Below are positions 30,822 to 38,194 of a DNA stretch of 39,264 bases, in pieces; positions within the stretch are counted from its first letter, which is position 1, and each line of letters begins with the position of its first letter. A model generated the notes under the pieces. The model was not told where the DNA came from. It did no database searches and saw only the letters and a program-made list of their open reading frames with translations. This DNA is from SIG480 sp045649265 (GTDB taxonomy: Bacteria; Bacillota; Clostridia; Oscillospirales; JAAYXM01). The stretch covers positions 1 through 39,264 of the forward strand of contig JAZRPO010000029.1 in assembly GCA_045649265.1 (NCBI GenBank), read 5' to 3'. The position numbers and the translations under genes were made by a program.

Positions 30822-31154
30822 ATGGAACAGAAATATTTGATTAAGGCGTTGGAGGTATTAGAGGAACAGGCACAAGGGAACGGTGCAGACAAGGCGGTGC
30901 ACATCATGGTTGAGCCGTTATTGTATAACTGCCCGGATTCGGTACTTCAGCCGATTGCAGAAAAAAAGAAAACAATCAGCGGAGCGATCGGAGAAATGAG
31001 GAAGTATGCGGAGAAAAATAAAAAAGGAAATGTCGGGGTAGTACCTCCTGATGTGGCGGAGGGGATTATAACCGGGTATTTCGGAATTGATTCAGCACAA
31101 GCGGAAAAACCAAAGGCTGAGAGCGCAGAGGTTTCAATTTTTGATTTGATGTGA
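30822..31154 (+). CDS. PcfK-like protein (110 aa)
   Basis: ATG 30822 follows GGAGG; the longer frame from 30732 is unlikely. The product (MEQKYLIKALEVLEEQAQGN..., ending SAEVSIFDLM) fits the PcfK-like family, named after conjugative plasmid pCF10 and often found in Firmicutes phages just before PcfJ. It overlaps the next gene's upstream region by a few bases. The role in phages is not known to me. Confidence 0.75.
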   Translation: MEQKYLIKALEVLEEQAQGNGADKAVHIMVEPLLYNCPDSVLQPIAEKKKTISGAIGEMRKYAEKNKKGNVGVVPPDVAEGIITGYFGIDSAQAEKPKAESAEVSIFDLM

Positions 31155-31162
31155 GGTGCGGT

Positions 31163-32632
31163 ATGAGGAAAACCAAACAACAAAAATGCTTAGAGCTTTT
31201 CCCCGAGATATCTTACGATATAAGGAAATGGTGCAACGAAAATTTATTCCTGAATTACATATTCATGAGTAACAAGGTTAATGGCAAACGCACGGCGGTT
31301 TGCGATGCGTGCGGAGAGGCCTTTGAAACGGTTGACGGAAAGCATAAAGATGAATGCATCTGCCCGAATTGTGGAAGGGAATCTATGTGGTGGCTTGAAA
31401 GATACAAAAAAAGTATATTTATCAAACGTGAGCTTAATATATATTACCGGACGGACGAGCATAATCTGCGGCGGTGGACAAAGGTATATCTGAGTTACTC
31501 TGAGGGAAAAAGAAAAATTCAGTATGTGGATTGGTACTATAGCGGCATTAGCAGATACGATGGGGAAAGATTTGCATACGGTGAGATTCATGCCATGCAC
31601 AAGCCGAATTACATAGGCAGAAAGTATTACGATACTCCGAGTGAATGGAAAAAGTGGCATGTATACCCAAGCCTTGATATAGATCAGATATTCGGTCGCG
31701 AAATTTGCAAATATTTAAAGCCGGCAGAGAGATACAATATCGAGGTTCTCGCCAAAAACATGTCAAAATATCCTCAAACAGAATACCTGTTTGAGGCAGG
31801 AATGAGAAATTTATCGCATGATGTCAGTTTTTTGCATCACAGCGAGAAAGGATTTGACAAGCTTCTCGGAATTGAAAAAAAATACATACCATTGGCGAAG
31901 AAATATAATATCTGCTATGTCGAGCTTTTAACGATTCGTGAGTGGGCAAAAAAAGAACATATGCACGAAGAGGATTTTCTACTATGCAGAAAAAAAAGCA
32001 TAAGTGGTTACGAACTGGCATTAGCTAAAGAAGTCTTTCCTGCCGGAGCGAGTTATGGGAAGATAATCAGATATGCCGATAAGCAGAAAGGAAGCTTCGA
32101 TAATGTAAGACAAATATATGTTGATTATATCAACATGGCGAAGGAATTGAAGATTGACCTGAAAAAGAAATACGATATATGGCCGAAGGATCTGACAGCG
32201 GAGCATGACAGACTGGCGGAGAGGATTTCTCAGATCAAGAAAGAAAAAGAAAATAAAGAATTTAGTCGCAACGTAAAAAAGCTTTACAAAACAATCCCGA
32301 AAACCTATGAAAATGATAAACTATGTATTGTATTGCCGACAGCGGCAACAGATTTTGTTCGGGAAGGTGCGGAGCTAAAAATATGCGTCGGAAGTAACTG
32401 GTACATCCGAAAGCATCAAAACGGTGAAAGTTTGATTTGCTTTATAAGAAAAATCGGTGAAGAGGGTAAAAGTTATGTATGTTGCGAAATCGGATTATCA
32501 GATTGTAAAGTTATCCAAGTTCACGGATACAAAAACGATGCAGAAAAGCCTTTACCTAAAGCGGTGAAGGAATTTGCGGAGAAATATGCAAAGGAAATTA
32601 AGAAATTCAGAGAGAATCGGAAAGGAGTATGA
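31163..32632 (+). CDS. PcfJ-like protein (489 aa)
   Basis: ATG 31163 follows GAGGTG; the GTG at 31151 in frame is less likely. The N-terminal region (20-75) has a zinc ribbon with CDAC (47-50) and CPNC (67-70). The rest is alpha-rich with many aromatic and basic residues; a WPKDLTAEHDRLAERI element (about 345-360) is typical of PcfJ-like proteins. In pCF10 it lies with conjugation genes; in phages it pairs with PcfK. A role with single-stranded DNA or replication is possible, and Rep is nearby, but this is inference. Confidence 0.8.
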   Translation: MRKTKQQKCLELFPEISYDIRKWCNENLFLNYIFMSNKVNGKRTAVCDACGEAFETVDGKHKDECICPNCGRESMWWLERYKKSIFIKRELNIYYRTDEHNLRRWTKVYLSYSEGKRKIQYVDWYYSGISRYDGERFAYGEIHAMHKPNYIGRKYYDTPSEWKKWHVYPSLDIDQIFGREICKYLKPAERYNIEVLAKNMSKYPQTEYLFEAGMRNLSHDVSFLHHSEKGFDKLLGIEKKYIPLAKKYNICYVELLTIREWAKKEHMHEEDFLLCRKKSISGYELALAKEVFPAGASYGKIIRYADKQKGSFDNVRQIYVDYINMAKELKIDLKKKYDIWPKDLTAEHDRLAERISQIKKEKENKEFSRNVKKLYKTIPKTYENDKLCIVLPTAATDFVREGAELKICVGSNWYIRKHQNGESLICFIRKIGEEGKSYVCCEIGLSDCKVIQVHGYKNDAEKPLPKAVKEFAEKYAKEIKKFRENRKGV

Positions 32633-32634
32633 AA

Positions 32635-33600
32635 ATGAGTGAGATAATAAATGCAGAATACACAGAGGTTATGCCGGCAAGGCTTACGGAGATTGCGGCA
32701 GAGATTAATTTTTACAGCACGAACGTGCTGATGAACGTGATTGAAATCGGGCGAAGGTTTGAGGAGGCTAAAAGCCTCTGCCCCAGAGGTGAGTGGGGCA
32801 AGTGGTGTAAAAACTCCACCGGGTACGAACAGAGTATGGCGGAGAACTACATGAAGATACACAGAGAGTATGGTGGTGGTCAGCTTAATCTTGGCGGAGA
32901 TTTCTCTAATTCCCAATCGCTTGCGAGTCTGGGTGTGACGAAACTGTTAGAGTTGACGAAGGTCCCGGCAGAAGAGCGAGAGGAATTTGTTAAAGAAAAC
33001 GATATTACTGCTGATACTACCGTTAAGGAATTGAAAGAGAAGATAAAACAGTTGACGGAAGAAAAAGAAACTGTAATCCATGACACGAATGATACTATAG
33101 CCGAGCTTGAAGAAGCGGCACAGAGAGAAGCAGAGAAGGTTGAAAAGTTAAATGCCAGAATCGAAGAGCTTGAAGAACAGCTTGACAGTTCTCCGGCAGA
33201 AACTGACGACAGCGTATTCGCTGAGATGATTAAAGAAGCAGAAGAAAAAGCAAAAGAAGAATACGAACAAAAAATTAAACAGCTTGAAGAGGCAAAGCAA
33301 AAGGTAGAAAGCAAGGTTGATGACCTGAACCGCAAAATAAAAGCTGAAAAAGAAAAAGCTTCTGCTGCGGCGGAGAGTGAAAAAGCCATGAAAGAGAAAT
33401 ACGATGCTGCACAGGCTGAATTGATTAAGGCAAAGAAAGCTGCGAACGCTTCGGGGAATCAGGAGCTTACGAAGATTAACATTTTGTTCGGGGATATTCA
33501 GAACAAGATCCGCGAGCTTAATGAGGCTTTTGCAATGATTGGCAATGCAGAGCTTGAAGGTAAGGTTAAGGGTGTGCTTTCGGAGCAGCTGAAAGGATGA
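32635..33600 (+). CDS. DUF3102-like protein with long coiled coil (321 aa)
   Basis: ATG 32635 is seven bases after AAAGGAG; ATG 32629 is too close. Residues about 10-115 match the DUF3102 pattern (VLMNVIEIGRRFEEAKSL, then GEWGKWCKNSTGYEQSMAEN), related in layout to ParB-like HTH. Residues 130-275 are a charged coiled coil. The end is a short helical domain. It may bind DNA or the host chromosome; function in phages is not established. Confidence 0.75.
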   Translation: MSEIINAEYTEVMPARLTEIAAEINFYSTNVLMNVIEIGRRFEEAKSLCPRGEWGKWCKNSTGYEQSMAENYMKIHREYGGGQLNLGGDFSNSQSLASLGVTKLLELTKVPAEEREEFVKENDITADTTVKELKEKIKQLTEEKETVIHDTNDTIAELEEAAQREAEKVEKLNARIEELEEQLDSSPAETDDSVFAEMIKEAEEKAKEEYEQKIKQLEEAKQKVESKVDDLNRKIKAEKEKASAAAESEKAMKEKYDAAQAELIKAKKAANASGNQELTKINILFGDIQNKIRELNEAFAMIGNAELEGKVKGVLSEQLKG

Positions 33601-33604
33601 TAAG

Positions 33605-34138
33605 ATGAAGATTGAAACCATAAAAAAGATTTGTAAAAAGACTAAAGAAATTTTCATCTACGACAACAGATATGTGTCGAACGGATTGTGCATGGTCAGA
33701 TTTCCCGACAAGATATATCCTAATATGGGGAATATATTTGAACTGTTGTCCATAAGTGAGATTGAAAGCGAAAAATATCAAGTCTATGAGCTTGAAACTG
33801 TTCCGCCGTTATTTGATGGCGGTGATTATGCAGGTGAAGAAATGCTTCGGACTCTGGGGGTGGTGATACGCTATCAGGGAATGGATATGCTACCAATGAC
33901 GGATTGGGAGAAGGTATATTTTGTTGATGCGGAATATGTGCGTCTGATGAAGCCGGCAATGGTCAGATATGCCTTGCGTAGTGGGGATATTGCTGTGTTT
34001 GATGGGCTTGTGTATCTGGGGACCGTTAAGCCGGTTGATATGTCGGCATCGAATCTTAAGCGTATATTCGGGGAACTGGCGGAGAGGATGCAAATGCCTG
34101 AGTTGTCAGATCAGATTGAATTTGAGGAGGATGAGTGA
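33605..34138 (+). CDS. Unknown early protein (177 aa)
   Basis: ATG 33605 lies five bases after the previous stop with GATAAG upstream and a weak AAAGGATG. The sequence is mixed alpha/beta (FIYDNRYVSNGLCMVRFPDK; GDIAVFDGLVYLGTVKPVD). It looks soluble and well folded. I do not recognise it. Its stop overlaps the sigma-like gene. Confidence 0.75.
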   Translation: MKIETIKKICKKTKEIFIYDNRYVSNGLCMVRFPDKIYPNMGNIFELLSISEIESEKYQVYELETVPPLFDGGDYAGEEMLRTLGVVIRYQGMDMLPMTDWEKVYFVDAEYVRLMKPAMVRYALRSGDIAVFDGLVYLGTVKPVDMSASNLKRIFGELAERMQMPELSDQIEFEEDE

Positions 34139-34572
34139 TGAATGTGCAAGATGCGGCTGAATATGCTTACAAGAATGGATTTGACCGTGGTGTGGAGGCG
34201 TTGGCGGAGAAGCTGAAGGGATACATAGTCCCTTCAAATCCCAAAGTAAGTATAATCGATAATGTAGCAAAGGAGTTGACGAAGGGCGTGAGAGTTGAAG
34301 GAACAGTATGGCCGGATAATTTGTTGTCGGAGCTATGTATCAAGGATGTTAACGAATCAACCGTTAAGAATCTTAATACACTGATGGAAGAGGAACTGAG
34401 CACCGAGCAGAAGCGAATTATTGAGATGAGATACAAATACAAAATGACGTTCGTTAATATAGCTCAGGTTATCGGCTGCCACAAAGCGGTAGCGAGGGAT
34501 AAGGCGGAGCATGCGGTTTTGAAGTTGATGGATAAGAGGGAATTTATAAGGTATGGGAGGGTGCAAAAATGA
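34138..34572 (+). CDS. Sigma-region-4-like regulator (144 aa), possible late activator
   Basis: ATG 34138 follows GAGGAGG; GTG 34135 is in frame. The C-terminal half, LSTEQKRIIEMRYKYKMTFV with NIAQVIGCHKAVARDKAEHA, is a sigma region 4 HTH. Such proteins (ArpU/RinA-like in role) switch on late genes in Firmicutes phages. It sits near the end of the early operon, about 2.5 kb before the candidate late promoter, which fits a late activator; the operator is not identified. Confidence 0.75.
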   Translation: MNVQDAAEYAYKNGFDRGVEALAEKLKGYIVPSNPKVSIIDNVAKELTKGVRVEGTVWPDNLLSELCIKDVNESTVKNLNTLMEEELSTEQKRIIEMRYKYKMTFVNIAQVIGCHKAVARDKAEHAVLKLMDKREFIRYGRVQK

Positions 34573-34715
34573 TGGATATAGAAGATGCAATAAAACTTCT
34601 GCAAGTACATTATGACGTAATAAAAAAAATTGAATGGATTCATGACCCGGTGGCTTTTGCGTTGTACGAGGTGTGGAAGATAGCGGATAGGAAAAACGGA
34701 AAGGGGGATGAGTGA
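34569..34715 (+). CDS. Small early protein (48 aa)
   Basis: ATG 34569 (or 34572) overlaps the previous stop, after GGGAGGGTGC. MMDIEDAIKLLQVHYDVIKK and a WKIADRKNG end. Soluble helix; function unknown. Confidence 0.6.
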   Translation: MMDIEDAIKLLQVHYDVIKKIEWIHDPVAFALYEVWKIADRKNGKGDE

Positions 34716-34840
34716 TGTACCCGATGTTTCCTGCATATTTGATGAGCGATTTTGCGACAACAAAACCCAACGCAATATATATTCCGAAGCGGTCGCAAAG
34801 AATAAAAAACAAACGATTGAAAAGAAAGAATAGGCGGTGA
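34715..34840 (+). CDS. Small basic protein (41 aa)
   Basis: ATG 34715 overlaps the previous TGA (TGATG). The C-terminus is strongly basic (IPKRSQRIKNKRLKRKNRR), which suggests nucleic-acid binding. Function unknown. Confidence 0.5.
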   Translation: MYPMFPAYLMSDFATTKPNAIYIPKRSQRIKNKRLKRKNRR

Positions 34841-34846
34841 TGAGTG

Positions 34847-35149
34847 ATGGCAAGGTATATCGAAGAAGAAAACCTTATCGAAGAAATAATGTCACTTAGG
34901 ATATCTGTTGGTGGGAAAGATGTATTTCCTGATGTAGCAAAAGAAAGTGTATTGAGGATAATTAAGGAACAATCCACAGCTGAAGTTGTGGAAGTGAAGC
35001 ATGGTGAGTGGATTGCTGTTCCGTCATCTGATATGTCAACAGGAAAAGCATATAAATGCAGTGAGTGTGGCAAGTTTAGATACGGGTGCAGATTGCCGCC
35101 TTATTGTCAAGAATGCGGTGCGAAAATGGATGGGGGTAAGATGAAATGA
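34847..35149 (+). CDS. Zinc-ribbon phage protein (100 aa)
   Basis: ATG 34847 (GTG 34844 also in frame). An N-terminal helix is followed by VEVKHGEWIAV and a ribbon ending YCQECGAKMDGG with four cysteines (CSEC and CQEC). This HGEW...CGAKMDG form is common in small phage proteins; function unknown. Confidence 0.75.
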   Translation: MARYIEEENLIEEIMSLRISVGGKDVFPDVAKESVLRIIKEQSTAEVVEVKHGEWIAVPSSDMSTGKAYKCSECGKFRYGCRLPPYCQECGAKMDGGKMK

Positions 35150-35310
35150 CTTGTAAATACTACGCAGAATACGAAGGTATATGCTGTCATGGTGAATGCC
35201 CTGAGTGTGCCGATATTTGCACTTATTCAGATGAACAGGAAAAATGTGAATTTTACGCAAAGGAGTTGAAAGTATGTTTAACGGAATCAGAGAACTTACA
35301 GAGCGAATAA
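35146..35310 (+). CDS. Cys-rich small protein (54 aa)
   Basis: ATG 35146 overlaps the previous stop. It has nine cysteines in 54 residues (CCHGECPECADIC is the core), so it probably binds metal. It overlaps the next gene by 37 bases. Confidence 0.6.
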   Translation: MTCKYYAEYEGICCHGECPECADICTYSDEQEKCEFYAKELKVCLTESENLQSE

Positions 35311-35582
35311 TCGTTGAAAGGCACAAAACAATTGATAATATGATTTTGGGTGAAATTCGACAAATAGCAACCGAAAATGGGATTGATACAAAAATAGTTA
35401 TCAACGAAAAGGCGGTTATTTCAGCATTTAAAAGGTTTACACCGCAAAAGCCTGTAATACCGTGGGACAGCATTTCACAAATACCAGAATGCCCGAATTG
35501 CTGTCATGTACTTTTAATCGGTCAAAAGTTTTGTAACGGATGCGGACAGGCTTTAGAATGGTGGGGGAACGAAAAGTGTTAA
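35274..35582 (+). CDS. Protein with C-terminal zinc ribbon (102 aa)
   Basis: ATG 35274 follows AAAGGAGTTGAAAG. The first 60 residues are helical, then VIPWDSISQIPECPNCCHVL and FCNGCGQAL form a zinc ribbon. Related in layout to the ribbon protein at 34847. Function unknown. Confidence 0.7.
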   Translation: MFNGIRELTERIIVERHKTIDNMILGEIRQIATENGIDTKIVINEKAVISAFKRFTPQKPVIPWDSISQIPECPNCCHVLLIGQKFCNGCGQALEWWGNEKC

Positions 35583-35746
35583 AAATTATAAGCAGAGTAT
35601 TGTGCGGTATACTTCCGATTGCATGGGTATTTTGTTATTGGGTGTATGCCAAAAAAGGGAAATTTGAAATAGCAACAGGGGTATTATCGTTAAGTCTTAC
35701 ATTTATCGGAATAATATCATGTATATTATCCGCATTAGGTTGGTAG
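35576..35746 (+). CDS. Two-helix membrane protein (56 aa)
   Basis: GTG 35576 is eight bases after GGGGG and overlaps the previous gene; ATG 35540 and ATG 35558 in frame would add residues lying inside that gene. Two hydrophobic helices (about 2-20 and 30-55). Function unknown. Confidence 0.55.
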   Translation: MLKIISRVLCGILPIAWVFCYWVYAKKGKFEIATGVLSLSLTFIGIISCILSALGW

Positions 35747-35771
35747 CGGATTGGATGAAAGGAGCAAGAAT

Positions 35772-35945
35772 ATGAGATTTATAACGGGTTACAGAAGCAG
35801 ACTGCTTAAGAGGGAAGAGAGAAAAATTTGCAAGTATTATACAAAACATGCTCGCGTTTGTTTATGTGTGAAATGCTCTAAGTTTAAGGAATTTTGCCCT
35901 TATAGAAAAAATCAAGAGAAATGCGAATGCTTTGAGGAGGAGTGA
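35772..35945 (+). CDS. Cys-rich small protein (57 aa)
   Basis: ATG 35772 follows AAAGGAGCAAGAAT. Basic N-terminus, then CKYYTKHARVCLCVKCSKF and FCPYRKNQEKCECF; seven cysteines. Metal binding is likely. Function unknown. Confidence 0.65.
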   Translation: MRFITGYRSRLLKREERKICKYYTKHARVCLCVKCSKFKEFCPYRKNQEKCECFEEE

Positions 35946-35951
35946 TAGAAA

Positions 35952-36140
35952 ATGACAGTTAAAGAATTAATCGGAATACTTGAGAAGGCAGATGAGGATG
36001 CTGCTGTAATGCTATCAATGGATATGGATAAACATCCGAATCATGCTTCAAATATCGGTGTAGTGCAGAAATATGATGAACTGTATGGCGGCATAGAAGA
36101 TGATGAATACAAGAAGCAAGTAATATTAATTGCGGAATAG
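35952..36140 (+). CDS. Small phage protein (MTVKELIGILEKAD type, 62 aa)
   Basis: ATG 35952 follows GGAGGAGTGATAGAAA. The form MTVKELI..L...D.D..V is common in phage operons, with unknown function. Acidic and soluble. Confidence 0.65.
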   Translation: MTVKELIGILEKADEDAAVMLSMDMDKHPNHASNIGVVQKYDELYGGIEDDEYKKQVILIAE

Positions 36141-36151
36141 GATGGATAAAA

Positions 36152-36301
36152 ATGCAAACAAAACGATTAACAAGGAAGCTTAAGATTCAGCTTAGTAACA
36201 TGCGGCTGAATCCGGAGAATTGGTTATTGGGCGGAGAGGACAAGGATACATACACGTTGGTGCATCGACACACGGGCGGCAAGAGGGTAATACCGAAATA
36301 G
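36152..36301 (+). CDS. DUF6906-like small protein (49 aa)
   Basis: ATG 36152 follows GGATGGATAAAA (weak site). The core LTRKLKIQLSNMRLNPENWL, then a beta end TLVHRHTGGKRVIPK, fits the DUF6906 pattern seen in Firmicutes phages. Function unknown. Confidence 0.65.
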   Translation: MQTKRLTRKLKIQLSNMRLNPENWLLGGEDKDTYTLVHRHTGGKRVIPK

Positions 36302-36313
36302 GAGATATAGTAT

Positions 36314-36523
36314 ATGTTGTACGAGGATGTAAGGGTGTTGTGTCCATTCTTTGTGGCACGAGGGAAAAAGAGGATTGAATGCGAAGGAATTACAGATGAC
36401 TGTAAGACGGTGCTCAGGTTCAATTCGGTGGGGAAGAAGCATCAGCACAGACAGGTATTTTGTGAGAGGATGTATAAGAATTGTGAAGTGTATCGGATGC
36501 TGATACAGAAATATGAAGAATGA
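36314..36523 (+). CDS. Small phage protein with conserved cysteines (69 aa)
   Basis: ATG 36314 follows AGGAGATATAGT. Four cysteines (VLCPFF, RIECEGI, DDCKTV, NCEVY and FCERM) suggest metal binding. It is the last early gene, directly followed by a terminator. Confidence 0.7.
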   Translation: MLYEDVRVLCPFFVARGKKRIECEGITDDCKTVLRFNSVGKKHQHRQVFCERMYKNCEVYRMLIQKYEE

Positions 36524-36527
36524 AAAG

Positions 36528-36551
36528 AAGGACCTCAGATGAGGTCCTTTT
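36528..36551 (+). terminator. Intrinsic terminator of the early operon
   Basis: AAGGACCTCA (36528-36537) pairs with TGAGGTCCTT (36540-36549) with a 2-base loop, ending in CCTTTT. It follows the stop of the last early gene at once. Confidence 0.85.
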
Positions 36552-36858
36552 GATTACTTTTCCAAAAACTTATTTTATTTTGTTCTATTTGCACTAAAAA
36601 GTTTTGAAAAGTTATGGAAAGTCAACAAAAAGAACAATGTCGGTGACATTAAAAAAATAAAAATGATATGATGGTAATGTGCCGAATATGGCATGAACAA
36701 TTCCTCCAAGCCCGTTTCCGGGTGGGGCTACGACCTCCTCCACCCGGTTATGGGGGATGATGCGGAGGGATGGATGTATTAAATTATTGGACTCGGCAAC
36801 GTGCGCCTGCGTGTGCGTGCGTGCGCATATATGGAAGGAGTGGAGATGATGAGTTAAG
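36552..36858 (+). promoter_or_regulatory. Non-coding region with candidate late promoter and packaging-site features
   Basis: No gene is visible. GTGACA (36643-36648), 18 bases, TATGAT (36667-36672) with TG two bases upstream of the hexamer makes an extended late promoter. CCGGGTGG (36718-36725) and CCACCCGG (36740-36747) form a GC-rich hairpin. A 26-base alternating purine-pyrimidine tract lies at 36808-36833. The stretch lies directly before the small terminase gene, where a cos or pac site often sits; that part is by position only. Confidence 0.55.
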
Positions 36859-37221
36859 ATGGCACGACCAAACAAGATAAAGAGTAGAAAACAATTACAA
36901 AAACTCGTAGACGGGTACTTCAACAGTCGCAACGGCCGACCGTTAACGACTGCAGGGTTAGCATTGGCGTGTGGATTCAATAGCCGGCAGACGTTATACA
37001 ACTACCGCAGAGATGGTGAGTATAAGGATATTATAGATAATGCCATAGTGAGAATTGAAGAATTCACGGAAGAGTGCTTATACGACAAAAACACTGCAAG
37101 AGGGGCTGAATTCAGCCTCAAATATAATTTCAGATGGGGCGAAAGCAATATAAGCGGAGAGCAGCAAGAGCGAAATGTTGTAGTGCTTGGAGAGATTAAG
37201 GAGGAATTATTAGATGAGTGA
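36859..37221 (+). CDS. terS: Terminase small subunit
   Basis: ATG 36859 (GGAG about 13 bases upstream, so a weak site). Of 120 residues, an N-terminal HTH-like part includes QLQKLVDGYFNSRNGRPLTT and GLALACGFNSRQTLYNYRRD, the pattern of small subunits that bind the packaging site, then helices (IRIEEFTEECLYDKN) and RGAEFSLKYNFRWGES. It would recognise phage DNA and load the large terminase at 5882. It begins the late operon, which continues into the scaffold gene with an 8-base overlap. Confidence 0.85.
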   Translation: MARPNKIKSRKQLQKLVDGYFNSRNGRPLTTAGLALACGFNSRQTLYNYRRDGEYKDIIDNAIVRIEEFTEECLYDKNTARGAEFSLKYNFRWGESNISGEQQERNVVVLGEIKEELLDE

Positions 37222-38149
37222 AGTGTATATGAATGATGATATTAACGTCAACGATGACGATAATATATACAGCGAAAATGAGGAGGTAGCTGACCTCAAT
37301 ATTGATAACGGCGAAGATGGAGAGGTAGCCGACTCCAATGACGATAACAGCGAAAAGCCGGAGGTAGCTGACCGGGCGGAGATGTCGGACGTAGATTTTG
37401 ACGAATATATTGACAATATTATGTCCGGCGCTATAACTGACGATGATGATGAACTCCCTCAGTCGCCAAAAGCGACAGCTCCCTCAGAGAAGGAGCCTGA
37501 TGCGGAATCAATTCCGGAAGAGACCGTATTCAAGACCTTCAAGAGCAAGGAAGAATATCAAGCAGAAGTGGATGGAATTATCCAGAAGCGGATGAGAAAA
37601 CACCGTCAAATTGAGTCTGATTATAACGAGCTTGCTAATGAATTAAAAGACTTCTACGGGGTTGACGAACCCGAAGAAGCGGTCAAAAGATTCAAACAGC
37701 AGATGCTTCGTCAGAAGGCGGATGAAAGCGGTATGTCAGAAGATGAGTATATGGCTCATTCAGAGACTGAACGCAAAGTTAAGGCATATGATGCTATGCA
37801 GGAACAGCAAAAACGTGTAGTTGAGGTTCGTGCGAGATTATTCGGAGAGGCGGAGCAGATAAAGCAGACCGACAAAGGTTTTGATTTGCAATCCGTGTAT
37901 GATACTGATGCTGAATTTAAAACTGATCTTGACAATACCGGGTCAGTATATCTTGCATATGCGAATATGGTAAAAAGAAATGCCACAAAGGCAACGAAAA
38001 AGACAGCTCCTGCACCTGCCGCAAAGGCAAGGAGAGCATTCAAAGAAGGAGCTGTAAGCACGACTGCAAGTGGACGTGTAACAACATCGGCAGCTGATTT
38101 GTCCGATGAAGAATTTGACAAATACATTAATAATATTATGAATGAGTGA
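37214..38149 (+). CDS. Scaffolding protein
   Basis: The protein directs prohead assembly and precedes the capsid gene, as usual. It has 311 residues, is acidic and has no cysteine: a strongly acidic N-terminus with three EVAD units spaced 13 residues apart (24-27, 37-40, 50-53), a helical centre (about 110-240), and an alanine-rich basic stretch (about 255-285). The motif FDEYIDNIM (62-70) recurs at the very C-terminus as FDKYINNIM. Residues 81-95 are encoded by a palindromic repeat element. The 5' end overlaps the small terminase. Confidence 0.8.
   Translation: MSEVYMNDDINVNDDDNIYSENEEVADLNIDNGEDGEVADSNDDNSEKPEVADRAEMSDVDFDEYIDNIMSGAITDDDDELPQSPKATAPSEKEPDAESIPEETVFKTFKSKEEYQAEVDGIIQKRMRKHRQIESDYNELANELKDFYGVDEPEEAVKRFKQQMLRQKADESGMSEDEYMAHSETERKVKAYDAMQEQQKRVVEVRARLFGEAEQIKQTDKGFDLQSVYDTDAEFKTDLDNTGSVYLAYANMVKRNATKATKKTAPAPAAKARRAFKEGAVSTTASGRVTTSAADLSDEEFDKYINNIMNE
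37454..37497. repeat. Palindromic interspersed repeat, copy 2, in frame within the scaffold gene
   Basis: It matches the intergenic copy at 671-712, but the first hairpin has GTCGC/GCGAC (loop CAAAA) in place of GTCAC/GTGAC (loop TTC). It encodes scaffold residues 81-95, ending APSEKEP, in frame with no stop. See findings. Confidence 0.85.
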
Positions 38150-38166
38150 GATATGAATCACTCATT
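38141..38166 (+). promoter_or_regulatory. Hairpin spanning the scaffold stop codon
   Basis: AATGAGTGA (38141-38149) is the exact inverse of TCACTCATT (38158-38166) with an 8-base loop. There is no T-run. It may influence coupling or RNA stability between scaffold and the highly expressed capsid gene. Confidence 0.65.
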
Positions 38167-38194
38167 CGGAAACAAAGAAAGTGAGTGATTAAAT

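Noticed and set aside
32880..33389. Leftward serine-rich frames opposite the DUF3102-like gene
   Set aside because: They mirror the coiled coil on the other strand and lack ribosome sites.
36831..36857. Eight-codon leader peptide before the small terminase
   Set aside because: A short open frame with GAAGGAG inside it rather than before it; no attenuation structure is seen.
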